From NCBI GenBank assembly GCA_029204225.1, contig CM055099.1, positions 59,625,510 through 59,689,509 on the forward strand: DNA of 64,000 bases, read 5' to 3'. Origin of the DNA: Diphasiastrum complanatum (Eukaryota; Streptophyta; Lycopodiopsida; Lycopodiales; Lycopodiaceae). Of this stretch, positions 47,101 through 58,341 are shown in pieces. The notes below the pieces were generated by a model. That model saw nothing but the letters and a program-made list of their open reading frames with translations, was not told where the DNA came from and searched no databases. Position 1 is the first letter of the stretch. Every line of letters begins with the position of its first letter. The position numbers and the translations under genes are program-made.

Positions 47101-47740
47101 ACTCATTTATGTAGATGACATCATCATTAGTGAAAATAGTGTTGATGGTATTGAAAAAATCAAGATAGATCTATCCTTAGAGTTCAAGATGGTAGATCTA
47201 GGGTGTCTTCACTTCATCTTAGGCATAGAAGTACTTAGAGGGTCTGATTTTATCTTTATAAGTCAAGTAAACTATGCTCAAAGTCTTTTGAAGAAGTTTA
47301 AGATGGAAGTATGCAAAAGTGTTGACACACCAATGGAGCAAGATGTAAAAGTGCCGAATGAAGATGATGAAAGATCCTTCATGGACATCACTTTGTTTAG
47401 GCAACTTATAGGTTCCTTAATGTGGATCACTATAACTAGACCAGATCTTAGCTTTAGTGTATGTAGGTTGAGCCAATCCATGCAAAAGCCATTGAATATC
47501 CATTGGAAAAAGGCTAAGAGGATTCTAAGATACATCTCAGGTACATTGGATTTTGGGATTCTATATAGAGGAGATGTGATTAACCTTCATGCATTTAGTG
47601 ATTCAGATTTTGTAGGGGACAAGAGGGATAGGAAATCAACAAGTGACTATTCAACTTTCATAGGAGAAGGTGTGGTTTCATGGCTTTCAAAAAAGCAAGA
47701 AACTATATCTCTATCTTCAACCGAGGCCGAACTAGAATGA
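44105..47740 (+). CDS. Ty1/copia Gag-Pol polyprotein (element C), 3' truncated
   Basis: One uninterrupted 1,211-codon frame from an ATG. In order: UBN2-type Gag (1 to about 240), zinc knuckle CYYCSKMGHYASEC (256-269), protease DSGA (314-317), GAG-pre-integrase (LWHKRLGHVN and CEACALSKAH), integrase with D511, D573 and E609 (DX35E spacing), and RT from about 830 with CKWVFKLK, then AFLNG and YVDD (1002-1005). RNase H follows from about 1150 with SDSDFVGD and SLSSTEAE. The frame stops at AELE; normally ~100 more residues, including the last catalytic Asp region, follow, and no PPT or 3' LTR is found. One polyprotein processed by its own protease is the copia norm. Gag to RT look intact, so the insertion is young, but the cut RNase H and missing LTR prevent autonomous cycling. 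Confidence 0.95.
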   Translation: MASINAYLLDTNERLNKTNYSIWKVRMESIMIMQDLMEIVNGKEGEPIHPQEKAKYIKRCNVALHCIKMNVANELLREVGDCTSAQDAWETLQKVYESKNQTRMLALKNQIYRSYQKKGESAHTFVLRVKELNKELAFIGDPIKDEELVQLILNGLSFKFDNLVQGYAIMGKLPILEELQGTLMAEESRRSQMQERMDRLSIQGGDDQALFTKGKGKSKGKGSTFKKSTKLEDQEGPPKASPSTTKVKKDKSKVKCYYCSKMGHYASECFKRKQDQSQANMSKEEEEESSHEDSLMMSIFSSTSFKGEYPWWIDSGASSHMTSKREFFSSLLSYDGPIKSIYTANDEACKIEGVGSIPLCLGSSKKINIEGVLYIPTITKNLLSVGQMVDNGFNVDFASNECFIKKKGKIVAKGTRLGKLYKLDAFVDTNVVMLAEKGKISTFTLWHKRLGHVNSGSMEAMIKEEYALGLPRSIGKEDKVCEACALSKAHKKVFPNSITKSSHPLELIHSDVHIASTKSNGGSSMFLTFIDDYSRYCWVFLLSFKSQVFDTFVKFKLFVEKHHNHSIKILRSDNGGEFISNEFKAFCEEEGIKKETSCPYTPQQNGVAEKRNRTLCECSKALRLDACLPKSFWGESLVCANYLMNRVSCKAIEGKTPYEMLYGKKPNLNHLKVFGCICYVHVPLETRTKEDPSSTRGIMLGYASSSKGYKVYLPSLNKFVVSRDVIFDEHHMHMLEEGSSAPTIKKKMAEEQDLGFEEELMEEQAPNPPITPRRSSRAKVEPSRLTYQGKGQQVEGISSTSYALSSFEEPSNVEDALNSKEWYKAMLDEYDALIENETWLLVERPQRNVIGCKWVFKLKLNANGSVNKHKARLVAKGYAQERGIDYEETFAPVAKMVTIRLIIALASHFGWILCQMDVSNAFLNGFLEEDIYMEHPQGFIKHGMENKVCHLQRSIYGLKQASRSWNSRLHCYLISLSFVQSEYDPTLYIKFDDVGIVLLLIYVDDIIISENSVDGIEKIKIDLSLEFKMVDLGCLHFILGIEVLRGSDFIFISQVNYAQSLLKKFKMEVCKSVDTPMEQDVKVPNEDDERSFMDITLFRQLIGSLMWITITRPDLSFSVCRLSQSMQKPLNIHWKKAKRILRYISGTLDFGILYRGDVINLHAFSDSDFVGDKRDRKSTSDYSTFIGEGVVSWLSKKQETISLSSTEAELE

Positions 47741-48311
47741 TTGCAATCTAATGGTTCAATAAGAAGAGGACCAAACTCACATGATTCATGTGAGTCTCCC
47801 TCAACTTAGAACCATGTAATTTGACTTTGGAATTTTTTATTATTTTATTCTATTTAGACCCAAGTCTTTTTAATCAAGTTCTACTTAACCATTTTGTGTG
47901 CTCATTGGGTTGGGCTTATACACGCAAGAAGCCAGTGCCCTCGCACTTTATTAGTCCTAACTGTACAGTGTTGGTGGTGGGACCCACCATCACCCTACAC
48001 ACTGCCACTCACCATGACACCATCTATCAAACCCACCGCCACTCACCCTGACACCTGATGGAATCCGAATGAGAGAGAAAGGGAAAAATGAAAATGCACC
48101 AGTGTATCAGACTATCTGAATCCACTCTTTGAGTGTCAGATAGTGCGCTCTCCACCCTTATTCCTATTCTACCTAGATAGAGTTGAACTCTCAACTGTGA
48201 CTACTACTGCACGTTTGAGATCTATCCTCTTCCAAGGTGTAGACAAACACTGCTGATCTACTATTGATTTATAAAGCATTTAGACAAGTGGGCCTTAGTG
48301 CGGAATGTAGA
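47741..48311. other. Junction after element C; hairpin at 48112-48143
   Basis: No gene is seen. Just after the truncation comes a CACTCACC(A/C)TGACACC-type short duplication (48005-48056). A strong hairpin follows: CTATCTGA (48112-48119) pairs with TCAGATAG (48136-48143) and CACTC with GAGTG around a TTT loop. Confidence 0.55.
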
Positions 48312-49028
48312 ATGAACATGAACAAGGTGCAACAACAAGTCAAGGGTAGAGCGGGTAGGAACAACAAGCGTCCACCTCCCAAGGGTCTCGCTCAATATTC
48401 GTTAGCCACGCTTTCCGCAAGCCGAAGATAATAGAGGATGAAATCAACGCCTATCTAGTCCAATACTCATACGAATCCTCACGCGGCGGCTGGCAAATAT
48501 CGTTCTCCATAAAGGATATCAAAGGCAATGAGCTAGCCTACCTTCCAGCATCGAGGCCCCAGTCTGAATGGCGCCAACGAGTGTTCAAGAAAGATCCAAA
48601 GGATATGTGGCCAGCCCCACAAACCCACACTTCGTTTACTGCCCACGAAGATCCAAATGGGTAGAGTGTGGTGCACCATTGGACCAGATGACCTTAATGA
48701 CATTGAACTGGCCAGTGATTCACTCAAAGCATAGATGGGGCATGGATCTAGATGCCAAGAGGGCCCTCATCTAGTTTTTGACCTCTTATCTCAAGTGCCT
48801 AGACCTATGGTCAGCGCGGCAGTAGCATTTGCTCTGGAACCCACAACATTGAGCATTCAAGATTATAGACCACACAAAAATGCGCAAAATAGCATCTGTA
48901 TTACATCAATGATCCTTTGGGCATTGTGTGGCATACCACGCAGCGCGTTGACGCAAGAGAATCTATCTCTTATGAACACAATTGATTGGTCTCACTTACT
49001 ACCAGACACTTTGACATCAAATGCTTAA
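48312..49028 (+). pseudogene. Unrecognised decayed coding region with basic N-terminus
   Basis: Three open segments in different frames follow each other. 48312 to about 48390 is basic (KGRAGRNNKRPPPKG). About 48389-48663 continues (FVSHAFRKPKIIEDEIN, then YESSRGGWQISFSIKDIKGN). About 48670-49028 ends it (VPRPMVSAAVAFALEP to a stop after TSNA). Base composition is visibly more GC-rich than the flanking AT-rich DNA. A basic, Arg/Lys/Pro-rich start followed by a globular part would suit a nucleic-acid-binding structural protein. I do not recognise the family, and a viral or retroelement origin is only a possibility. Frame breaks make it inactive. Confidence 0.4.
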
Positions 49029-49505
49029 CCCACGCAACACTATACATCGGTTCTCCAACCTTCTCTCTCTCGTTCATTCTCTTTATATAGAAACAGAGAA
49101 AAGAGGGGTTTATGCTAATCATTTGATTACAAGAACTGGTTATTCACATTTTTAACGGCTTCCGGTTAGTTGTCGTTGTCCTTCGTGGAGCTTGTTCTCC
49201 ATGTTGGTACATCCTTGATTTTGCCAATACTTGGATTGTGAGGATCCATCGTTTCTCCAGTCGTGTGTAACTACAATCGTATCTTTGTGGTTCTTTGTGG
49301 TTGAGCCATATCATGATTCCTATTGTGATGGCCTTCGATCAACTATTTTGTGCTGAACCGTATGTGAGGCCTTGCAGTTCTTCCCTGGCATTTTTGGTTT
49401 CATTTCATGCTGAATATTATGTGAGGCTTTGTGAATCTTCCTTGGCAGTTCGGTTTTGCTTCGTGTTGAACTATATGTGAGGCCTTCCGGTTCTTCTTTG
49501 GTAGT
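49029..49505. other. Degenerate ~63-bp repeats, no gene
   Basis: Units containing GTTGAAC(C/T)(A/G)TATGTGAGGC and TTCTT(C/T)(C/T)(T/C)TGGCA recur near 49362, 49424 and 49466, giving a degenerate tandem array. No coding motifs are present. Confidence 0.55.
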
Positions 49506-51170
49506 TCAATTTGGTTTCATGTTGAGCCGTATTTTCTGGATGTACCTTGACTGGTGAAGATACAGCTTCCCTTTGTCAAGACCTTTGTCGATCTGCAATC
49601 CTTGGTAGCATCTTGTTTCCCCTAGGTCTGATATTTCAAAGTGTCTCAAAATATCACTCTTCACTTGCGCAATTAGGTTGTCACTTTTGGACCGAATCAA
49701 TGTGTCATCTACATAGACACCGATGAGTATGATTTCTCCATCTGTAACCTTTACATAGACGCAGTCGGCCATCAATAGTTGGAAACCCAAGGATCTGAGA
49801 GTGTGATCCTTCTTCTTATACCACTGTCACGCAGACTACTTCAGTCTATATATGCTCTTGTGCATTCAGCAGGCATAATTGGCAAAGGATTTGCAAATAA
49901 ATCATGGCCTCTTCATTCAATTTTCCATGTAGGAAAATGATCTTCTCATCTACTATGTGGATCTTGAGATTGTATGCTGCTGCATATGCAAATAGCAAGC
50001 GTATGGATGCATGCTTCACAACTGGAGAGAAGGTTTCAGTGTACTCAACACCATACTTTTGAGAGAAACCTTTTGCCACCAATCTCACCCATCTTTTGAT
50101 ATGTTGTCATCAGGTCCATACTTGTACTTGTAAACCCATTTGTATTTTATAGTCTTCCTCTTGTCTGTCTGGTATGGGTTGAAGTGTCCACACCTGATTC
50201 TGGTGCATGGAAGTTATCTCTTCTTCCATAGCCTATATCCACTTGTCTTTATCTAGATAGCTGATTGCTTCCTCGTATGCTTGAGGTTCTCCACCAAATC
50301 CACAAAATTCTTTTGTAGTAGATGCTAAACCATACTCTCCATATCTTAAAGGCGGTCTTCTCTCTCTGGTAGACCTTATTGGAGATTGTACAGGAAGTGT
50401 TATGGCCTTGTCTTTGTCTTTTTTATTGCATTATGTGTTCCAAGCCTTGTCACCATTGGTTGCTTCATCCTCTGTTTATCATCCAAATCGTTAGCTAGTG
50501 TGGTATGTGAACATCCTTATCTAGGTGCTCATGGTTTGCTCCCTCTTGTGTGGGCAGATCATAATAGCTCTTGCTAAGGATCTCATAGGCGATTGGATCT
50601 CTGTCAACCATTGTTCTTGATTCATCAAATTTGACATCTTTGACCGTCTTTATTTGTTTGCTGGCAGGCATGTAGATCTTGTAGTATGATGAGTGCACAT
50701 CATATCCTACTAGGAATCCTTGCTCCACTTTTTCATCCAGCTTCTTCTTTTTCTTATTTGGAACGTGGGCGTATGCAACACATCCAAAGATGCGCACATG
50801 TGTCAGACTCGGCTTGTTACCCCCCACCATACCTCATGTGGTGTAGTATGGGGAACTCCAGACTTACGTGTCATGTTCTATAGGTAGTTGGTTGTGGCTA
50901 TTGCCTCAGCCCATAACCATTTTGATGCCTTCAAGTAGGCCATCATGGATCTTGCAACATCCATGAGAGTCCTGTTCCACCTTTGCAACACCATTGTGTT
51001 GTGGTGTGTATGTTGCTGTCTTCAAGTGAAGAATGTCTCGACTGGTGTAGAACTCTGCAAAATGCTTGGAGACGTATTCTCCACCTTTGTCTGTCATCAC
51101 CTGCTTCACTTTCTTGTTAGTCCATTTTTCAGCCCAATTCATGAACTTTGTGAATTTATCCAGAGCCTCT
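49506..51170 (-). pseudogene. Decayed Ty1/copia integrase-RT fragment (D)
   Basis: Minus-strand order: integrase (51142-50906) with VMTDKGGEYVSKHF and TPQHNGVAK, where a Lys replaces the expected catalytic Glu and the frame then slips. Next is the integrase/RT linker (50830-50495) with IFGCVAYAHVPNKK and GFLVGYD. Then comes RT (50260-49506) in broken frames, with MRLVAKGFSQKYGVEYTETF, FLHGKLNEE and GVYVDDTLIRS. No Gag, RNase H or LTR is visible. Its RT differs clearly from elements A and C, so it belongs to another copia lineage. Confidence 0.88.
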
Positions 51171-52295
51171 AGCTTCTACTTTAACACTACCCAACCTTGA
51201 CTCTACTTCCACTAACTCTAAACTCATACATTCATCTTGATTGAGGGTGAAGAGAGAAAGAGAGAAGAAGAGATTTTGATAGAGAAAGAGAGTAGAGATG
51301 GAGGTTAGCTCAAATGCTCAATGTCAACCACAACTAGCAAAAAGCAAGAACAATGGAAACTAGAACAATAAGCAAATCACACAAAAAGCATAAGCAAGAT
51401 TGATTAGCAAATGAGGATGCTTGAGCTCACGAAATAGTAGATTCTCCTCCTCTCTATTAAGCATGAAAAATGGTTACAAATGGTGCCTTTCTATCTTTGG
51501 GGTGGCCCTTGCCTCTTGCTTCCTATTGGCTACTTGCAAGAAGGTGGGATTGAAATCCACACTCTTCACAAGAAGCACAAACGAATCTATGGTGTAGGAA
51601 AAAACACACTCCACCTACTACCATTTGACCTTTGACTCTTTCGCAAAATTTAGAACTTAAGTTTAAGCTTAACTTTGGTCTTCTAATATTATATTTAATT
51701 ACATGGCCCAAAGTCAAGTTTATGTCCAAAATTATTTATTTACAAGTGCTCATTGGGCCAGGATGCCACGACCCACCTCGTAACTATATTCAACCAATTT
51801 ATTTATTCACACTATAATACTCTCAACAAGACCTCCGACCCGAAGTAGTGCCGGTCCCTCGGCACTATGGAGCTTAGTAGACACTCCGTCTCACATGTCA
51901 TTGTTGAATCATGTAGCCAGTCACTTCTTCCATGAAGTCCAGTCGCTTTGTACTCTTCTTGTCCTTAGGAGGTAGAAGGACTTATGCACGTCGGTCAACC
52001 AAAATTGGTCGATCCAGAGTTGGAATCTGCTTATCCATGGATTGCCTAGGAGGGCTACTCTAAAATACACTCGCGCCACTGGTAGTTGACCTTCATTTTT
52101 TTTCGAAACCAGGGAGGTATTGGGATAAAAAAAAGAAGGGCGACAAGAAATCGTCCCAATTTGGCAGGGACTCTCATAAAAACTCTAAGTCCCGGGAAAT
52201 ATTGCGGCCGCGCAGACTGTGGGGTTAGGCAAAGATTGATCGAGAGCCTCAGGATGATAAAGCTGGGGGCTCTGCTTGGCTTTGGCGCTAATCAA
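51171..52295. other. No gene seen
   Basis: Purine-rich and AT-rich sequence. Open frames have no motifs. CCGGTCCCTCGGCACTATGG near 51850 is a local GC-rich patch. Confidence 0.45.
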
Positions 52296-52740
52296 TTACT
52301 TGGCTCGTATCCAAGCCTTGGTTTGAGCACTTGTCTCGGCTACATCTGAGCCCTGATCTTGGAAATCTTGCCCTTTATCTTGGCTGGAGTTTGTCATTGC
52401 AGCATCTAGCATGGGTGGCATTGGAATCACCACCGAGACTGGTTGTGGTTGTTGTTCCATGTGCCTCTGGCATGTCTTGAGAGCGCTCTTTGCTTGTGCC
52501 AATTCTTGTAGGGCGCTCCTTCAATAGTTGTCGAAATTGGCCTAGTAGCCATCAAGTCTGCACTGGTGGACATTCACATGTTGTGTGAATAGGTCCATCT
52601 CTGCTTGGCTGAGAGGATGATTGGCAGGGATCGACTGGGCTAGCCAGACGGCCTTCTCATCTTGCAGGTTCTGCACTTCCACTCCCAAGCATGTGTTCTT
52701 AGTTTCAAGCACTAAAAGTTGTGTCTAGAGTGGGGCAAGG
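52296..52740 (-). pseudogene. Decayed coding region, coiled-coil-like, retroelement-type
   Basis: On the minus strand one frame from about 52700 reads NLQDEKAVWLAQSIPANHPL, later AEMDLFTQHVNVHQC, and after two stops LQELAQAKSALKTCQ, then a Gln/Pro-rich tail to the stop at 52296. Heptad-like leucine and alanine spacing suggests a coiled coil. The style resembles the middle of the gag-like protein at 58342-61723, but I could not align the two. Confidence 0.35.
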
Positions 52741-53149
52741 TGTTGTGTTGTCTGCTCTTCTTTGTGGTTCTAGTACTCAACTGTCCAATATGGTTTGGGC
52801 CACTGCCGCTTCTAGGACTAAGGTGCTACGTGCTGGGGATTGATGAGATTTGCCCAGACGAGATCTGCACATCGTCGTGGTCACCTTCAATCAGCTTTTC
52901 TGGCGTTGTCATGCCGTCAGGTTTGGTGGGGTGTCAACATGGTCAGGCGATGCTGCATATATTGTCTGCACAAATGCGTCATCAGGCAATGGTTTGTCGC
53001 CCTCGGCAGCTTGTTAAACTGAATCTAGAGGTGTGAGAGGTATGGCAACGATGTGGAGAGGTGTGAAGATGGATTGCTCGAAAGATGGGATGATAGGAAC
53101 AGAGGAAAACTGGGGAGTGGTGTCGAGGATGGAGATAGATGTAGGAGGC

Positions 53150-53650
53150 GTGAGATTAATGATATTCATCCAAGTGAGGGTGGAGAAAGCTGTGAATCGA
53201 GGGGGTTGATATTGAGAAGTGGGGTGAAAGTGGATGTAGGAGGTATGGAAGATGCGATGGTGATGGTAGGAGTGGAATATGTAAGAGTGGTTCTAGAAGG
53301 TGGAGGAATGGAAGTGATAGGAGATTAAGCAATGCCTGTAGTAGACGGTTGAATAGAAGTGGAAGTAGTGGTTGTGGAAGAAGCAAATGTAGGACGTGAT
53401 GGTGTGGTGCATTGTTGGGTGGTAGGAGGGCTAGCTGAAGTGGAGGCAACGCCACGCATTCGTTTGTGGGCCGGTGAGTCAGTAACAGCTAGAAGAGTGG
53501 AAGTAGATGCAATGGAAGGGGGATAAAGGTAAGTGTGTGGAATGGTGGCGATCACCAGAAACAATTTCGATGGTGACCATGAAGTTAGCGTTGACTCATA
53601 CCCGGTACATTGTACCCTGGTACAGTATGTGGAAACAAGACTTGTTCTCA
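53150..53650 (-). pseudogene. Low-complexity Ser/Thr/Pro-rich former coding region
   Basis: The minus-strand frame 53325-53651 is Ser/Thr/Pro-rich (SASPPTTQQCTTPSRP and similar) and is followed after a stop by more such sequence in overlapping frames. It probably belongs with the broken frame at 52296-52740, as the same kind of linker separates blocks in the 58-61 kb protein. No function can be assigned. Confidence 0.25.
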
Positions 53651-53664
53651 TCCCACATCGCGTA

Positions 53665-55191
53665 TGTTGGAAATTAAGCCCACAGTTGTCTCCTTGGTGA
53701 CTGACTGATTTCTATTTCATGATTCTTCCTACACGTTTATTGATCATTGATCTAGGGTCAGGTGAAACCAACTTTGGTTCTATGTCTGCTCATCTGATAC
53801 ATGCAGGAATCACAAACTTAGACAACCAATTTATTTGAGAACGTCTACAACAGGCTTCCGGATGATTCCAACAAAAGGGTAACCAATCCTATCATAATTT
53901 CAAGTTCAGATGTTAAGTTCAATTACTTGAAGTCATTGAAGATTTGGCCATCTTCAAGGACTTCCAAGAACTAGCATTTAAAACAAGTCTACAGATTTAC
54001 ATTACTTTTTCAACAGTCTATAGAGATACACTAAGTGTCGAAATAGTCTGCAAAAATACACTAAGTGTCACAACAGTCTACAGAAATACACTACGTGTCG
54101 CACAATTTGCATTTTTTGCACTTTTTCAAAAACTGCAACACTTGCCTTTGGCTTCTTCCGTTTAATTATTTTGAAGAAGTCAACTTATGCACAGTTCAAA
54201 AGTTTAACTGTTTTCAACACCTTCGACTTTTTTGCAAAAAAGCAAAGAGAGAGAAAAATTTTGAAGGTCATCTACTTTCAAGAATTGAACTGTTTTGGGC
54301 ACCTTCGGCTTTTTCACAAAATCCCGAAGAGAGAGAAAATGCCGAAGGTCGTCTATTTTGAACGAGGGACATTCCCATCCACTTCCCAGAATTTGTGAAG
54401 TGAGAGAAAGCCACTTCACGTAAAATGCGAAGTGAGAGAATTTGCGACGTCCTCGTCCGCGTCAACATTCCTAATTCATTGACAGTATACACTATGTATA
54501 GTTGTCACAAAAGCCATATACTTCCAAGTACAACGACTTACCTAATTAGGTGACAAACATTTATTGTAGTTAATACATGGATGCAATCTATAAATAGATC
54601 ATCCCAGCACAAATTACTTGATGCTCCATCCATGAGACGTATTATTTGAGCCTCCCAGTTACGCTGCCATTTTGGTTGTAATTGTTATTTTATTGTGCTT
54701 CAGTGTTATATAGCAGCAGCATGTTTTTCTATCTATGTATAACATCAATGAATGCTTGTTGTGATTGAATGCACTTTATTGTTGTTTGATAACACTTGTT
54801 TTCTCACTCTGACCAGAGCACGGACATCTACGACTCCTCAGTTTCTGATCAAACGATGGATGTCTTTGACACCTGAGGAACTTGTGCTATCACACTACTA
54901 TTTCAATCTATTTCTGAACTAAACTTCATATTGAATCTGATTTCTAGTAATACCACACACACACAAACCATTTCTAATCTCTTCGGTGGACTATACTCTT
55001 GTTTTTGTGAGTATGAACTAATTTTAAAGATCCTGTTGGGCAATTAGAACACTTAAAGCTGTGACTATATTTAGCATAAGCCTTCTATTAGATTGTTTTT
55101 GCATCTAGCAGTTGATTATAACGCGAGAGTTGTTCCGCAATATTCCTTCTCTCTTCTCTGTTCATGTTCTTCTATCTCCCTTGCCCCATCA
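53665..55191 (+). repeat. Putative 5' LTR of copia element E
   Basis: Sequence from TGTTGGAAATTAAGCC to CCCCATCA ends three bases before the PBS-like TGGTATCAAAGC. It contains TATAAATA at 54589-54596, about 600 bp before the end. A 1.5-kb LTR is large for copia, and without a second copy the start is a guess. GCGAAG/CGAAGGT(C/T) motifs recur at 54225-54445. Confidence 0.5.
54015..54104. repeat. Three 30-bp tandem units in the element E LTR
   Basis: AGTCTA(T/C)AGA(G/A)ATACACTA(A/C)GTGTC-type units start at 54015, 54045 and 54075. Short arrays like this in U3 are often enhancer-like in LTR elements; here that is inference. Confidence 0.85.
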
Positions 55192-55194
55192 GAT

Positions 55195-55206
55195 TGGTAT
55201 CAAAGC
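55195..55206 (+). other. PBS-like sequence of element E
   Basis: TGGTATCAAAGC differs from the canonical TGGTATCAGAGC by one base and lies between the putative LTR and the Gag ATG at 55260. Confidence 0.7.
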
Positions 55207-55259
55207 ATAACTCATATAAACCGAGAGATTAAGTGTGTTCTATTTGTATTATTATTAGT

Positions 55260-57690
55260 ATGTCTCATATAGATAGCTCTTCGTCTTCATCATCCAGTGA
55301 AGCCAGAATCATTGACAAGTTCAATGGTTCTAACTTCTACATCTGGAAGTTAAAACTTTGGTTGATGTTGATAGATAGAGATCTTTGGGATGTAGTAGAA
55401 GGTGCTGACTTGAAACCAAAGATGGTGATCAAGCGAAGGCATGGAAGATCAAAGATCAAAAGACCTTAGCATGCATCACACTCAATCTGGCCGACTCCCA
55501 AATATCTCACGTTACCACATGCAAAACCTCTAAGGATGCATTAGATTTGTTATCAAATCTCTATGAGACTCATGATGTAACCACTAGATTACATCTGAAA
55601 ATGAAGCTCTTTACTCTTAGCATGTGTGATTCTACTGACATCACTTCTCACATCAACAACCAAGTCTTTATTGGACCAGTTATCAGCTGTAGGATGTTCC
55701 ATTCAAGATGATGATGATGTTATGACTTTGCTTTCTTCTCTTCCAAAGTCATATGAACACTTTGTGGTGATGATCTCCACACAACCCGGCCTCACTCTTC
55801 AAAAGGTGATCGGTCATCTTCTTCAAGAAGAAATGCAGAGAAAGACTAGCTGCCTGTCCATCAAAGACAAATCCATGGCCCTATATACCAAGAAGAAAGA
55901 CTATTCCAAGGGCAAGAATCAATTGTAGCAGCAACAACAGAAGCCTCACACTCAAGGTGAGCATGGTGGATCGTGCAAGAAGCTTTTCTGCAGATATTGC
56001 AAAAGAGCCAATCATGACGTCAAGGAGTGTCGCCTCCGCATCTACAATGAGGCAAAGAAGCAACAACAACAACAACAGCCAGACTCCTCCAACACGGCAG
56101 AATTCAAGGAGCAAGATACACATTTCTTAATGGCTTACAGCAATAGCAACAAAGATTGTGGTAGCTGATACCTAGATAACGGTGCTACCCAGCACATGAC
56201 CTCTTGCAAGGAATGATTTACCAAGTATGCAACTTACAACAGAGATCAATTCATCTACCTCGGAGATTCAAGCACCATATATGTTGAAGGAAAAAGGACA
56301 TTCAAGATCACATTCAACAACAATCTATCTATTTGTGTTTCCAACGTCCCTCACGTTCCTCAACTATCAAAAAATCTATTATCAGTCTCTAAGATAATTG
56401 ATGAGGGCTACACTGTTACTTTCTCATCTGAGCAGTGTACAACATTCAAGGAAGATACTACTCTGACTACATGCACTAGAGTCAGAAATCTTTATGTACT
56501 CTCTAGTTCAGTTGCATTAGCTAGTATCTCTCATGAAAATGTAAACAATAATGCTATTTTGTGGCATAGTCGATTTGGACACATGAATACAAGATCACTT
56601 TCCTATATGCGTTGTAATAACTTAGTTGATGGATTGTATTTCCCTTCTTCATTAGATAGGAAATATTTTTTTTGTGAATCATGCGTCTGTGGCAAACACT
56701 CTAGAAGCAAGTTTCTTAGATCACATTCCATCAAAACAAAGCATGTACTGGGTCTTGTACATAGCGATCTTTGTGGTCCAATGCCAAATCCGTCCTTAGG
56801 AGATGCAATCTATTTTATCACTTTCATAGATGATTATTCTAATGCTTCAAGAGATTCAAGGACATGGCTGAGACACAAACATCTATAAAAGTGAAAGCAC
56901 TTTGAACTGGTGGTGGCAACGAATACCACTCTAACGAGATGTCCGACTACATGGCTGAACATGGCATTAGAAGACACTTCACCACTTCCTATTCATCTCA
57001 ACAAAACGGGATTGCAGAAAGGAAGAATCGAACTCTTCTCAACTTAGCCAGATCCATGCTACAGCAAGCACACCTACCTGCAAAGTTCTGGGCAGAAGCT
57101 ACTGCCACAACTTGTTACGTGCAGAACAGATCCAGCACCAATGTTGTCAACAACAAAACTCCTCATGAAGTTTGGCATAGACACAAGCCTAGTGTCAGCC
57201 ATTTAAAAAGTCTTGGTTGTATATATTTTGTTCACATTCCTAAACAACTTAGGAAGAAGCTGGATCATAGGACAAATAAATGTATTTTCATTGGCTATCC
57301 TGATGAACATAAAGCTTATAAAGTTTATGATCCATCCACCAATGTAGTATTTGTCTCTAGGGATGTAATATTTCAAAAACATACATACGATGATTTCAAA
57401 CAACCATCAATAAACGATGCTATGTCATTTCATCTTATTTGACGTAGCATGGAATCTTCCAACGATAATGTTTCTTCTACAGAACCTGCAGCTACAACTA
57501 TAGAAGTCGAGTAGCTGACACTACCTGTCAAAAGACCAGACCAAGCCAGCTTGAACAAATCTGAAAAAATTCAAGAAGGAGCATCATCGCATCTTGGTCA
57601 ACCAAACAAGATCCTAGTTAATCCACAATACAAGGAAATCAAGCATGCTCATAGAAACTTCACTCAAGAACATTTCCATGAACAAGGAAC
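55260..57690 (+). pseudogene. Decayed Ty1/copia Gag-integrase (element E)
   Basis: Gag starts at the ATG 55260 (KFNGSNFYIWKLKLWLML) and continues in broken frames to 55928. A zinc-knuckle segment (CRYCKRANHDVKEC) lies at about 55990-56033. Protease reads LDNGATQHM, with Asn for the usual Ser of DSGA. GAG-pre-integrase (56559-56700) has LWHSRFGHMN and CESCVCGKH. Integrase has HSDLCGPM (first Asp); the SDNGGE region is garbled (GGGNEYH), and NGIAERKNRTL (Glu) is intact at about 57007. The linker 57200-57430 is normal for copia. Homology stops near 57690 before RT. It is related to element B. Confidence 0.9.
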
Positions 57691-57799
57691 TTAGCAATTA
57701 TCAAGAACTCATGGAGGATCCTCTTTACTTGCTCAAGAGAACTTGACAATACATTCAAAAGCTCCCTCACAAGAGTGGGGAACCCTTAAATAAGCAAGA

Positions 57800-57935
57800 A
57801 GGCTGCCCATGTGGAGCCCAAGTGGCAATTCCACCAAATTAGAAATTACATGTGGAATTTGCCCTTCCACTAAAGGTCACCATCAAAAGGTGGCTCACTC
57901 TAACTAATTTAAGGGGGGTCTACATCTATTTACAA
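57800..57935 (-). repeat. Dispersed repeat, copy 2
   Basis: Read on the minus strand, AGTGAGCCACCTTTTGATGG, then TGACCTTTAGTGGAAG and AATTCCACATGTAATTT match 36325-36390 closely. It begins about 100 bp after element E breaks off. No gene is recognised between 57690 and 58341. Confidence 0.7.
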
Positions 57936-58341
57936 GGCCTAAAAAATATGACTAGCTCCTACATGGTCGTTCCTTCTCTGGGATACACCATGTAGGCTCA
58001 CATAGATATTTCACTGTCATCCTAGCTAGTAATTTCTCGGCTCTCATGCTCAGCTCTTAGCTTCTTCTACTCTCCTCCTTCTGAAACCTCCTCGGTCATG
58101 GGTGAAAAGTATTCTGTGTCTTCAGCTTGGCTCGACATCTGGGGATTCTCTGGAATCTGCTAACATTATCCACCCCTAATCTGTTGCAGGACCCACTGCA
58201 ATACCGGTGATGTCTTTCGCTTGGCACTTGGAAAAGCATGGATCTTCGTTCGTTTCTGTAAAAACAGGTGCTTATTATCCGCAAAACTTATTATTATTTT
58301 TTTCTTTTTTTTTTCAAAATTGGAAGTCTCTCAATTGGCCG

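Noticed and set aside
53156..53455. Leu/Pro/His-rich minus-strand frame
   Set aside because: It overlaps a more plausible Ser/Thr-rich frame on the same strand and is low complexity.
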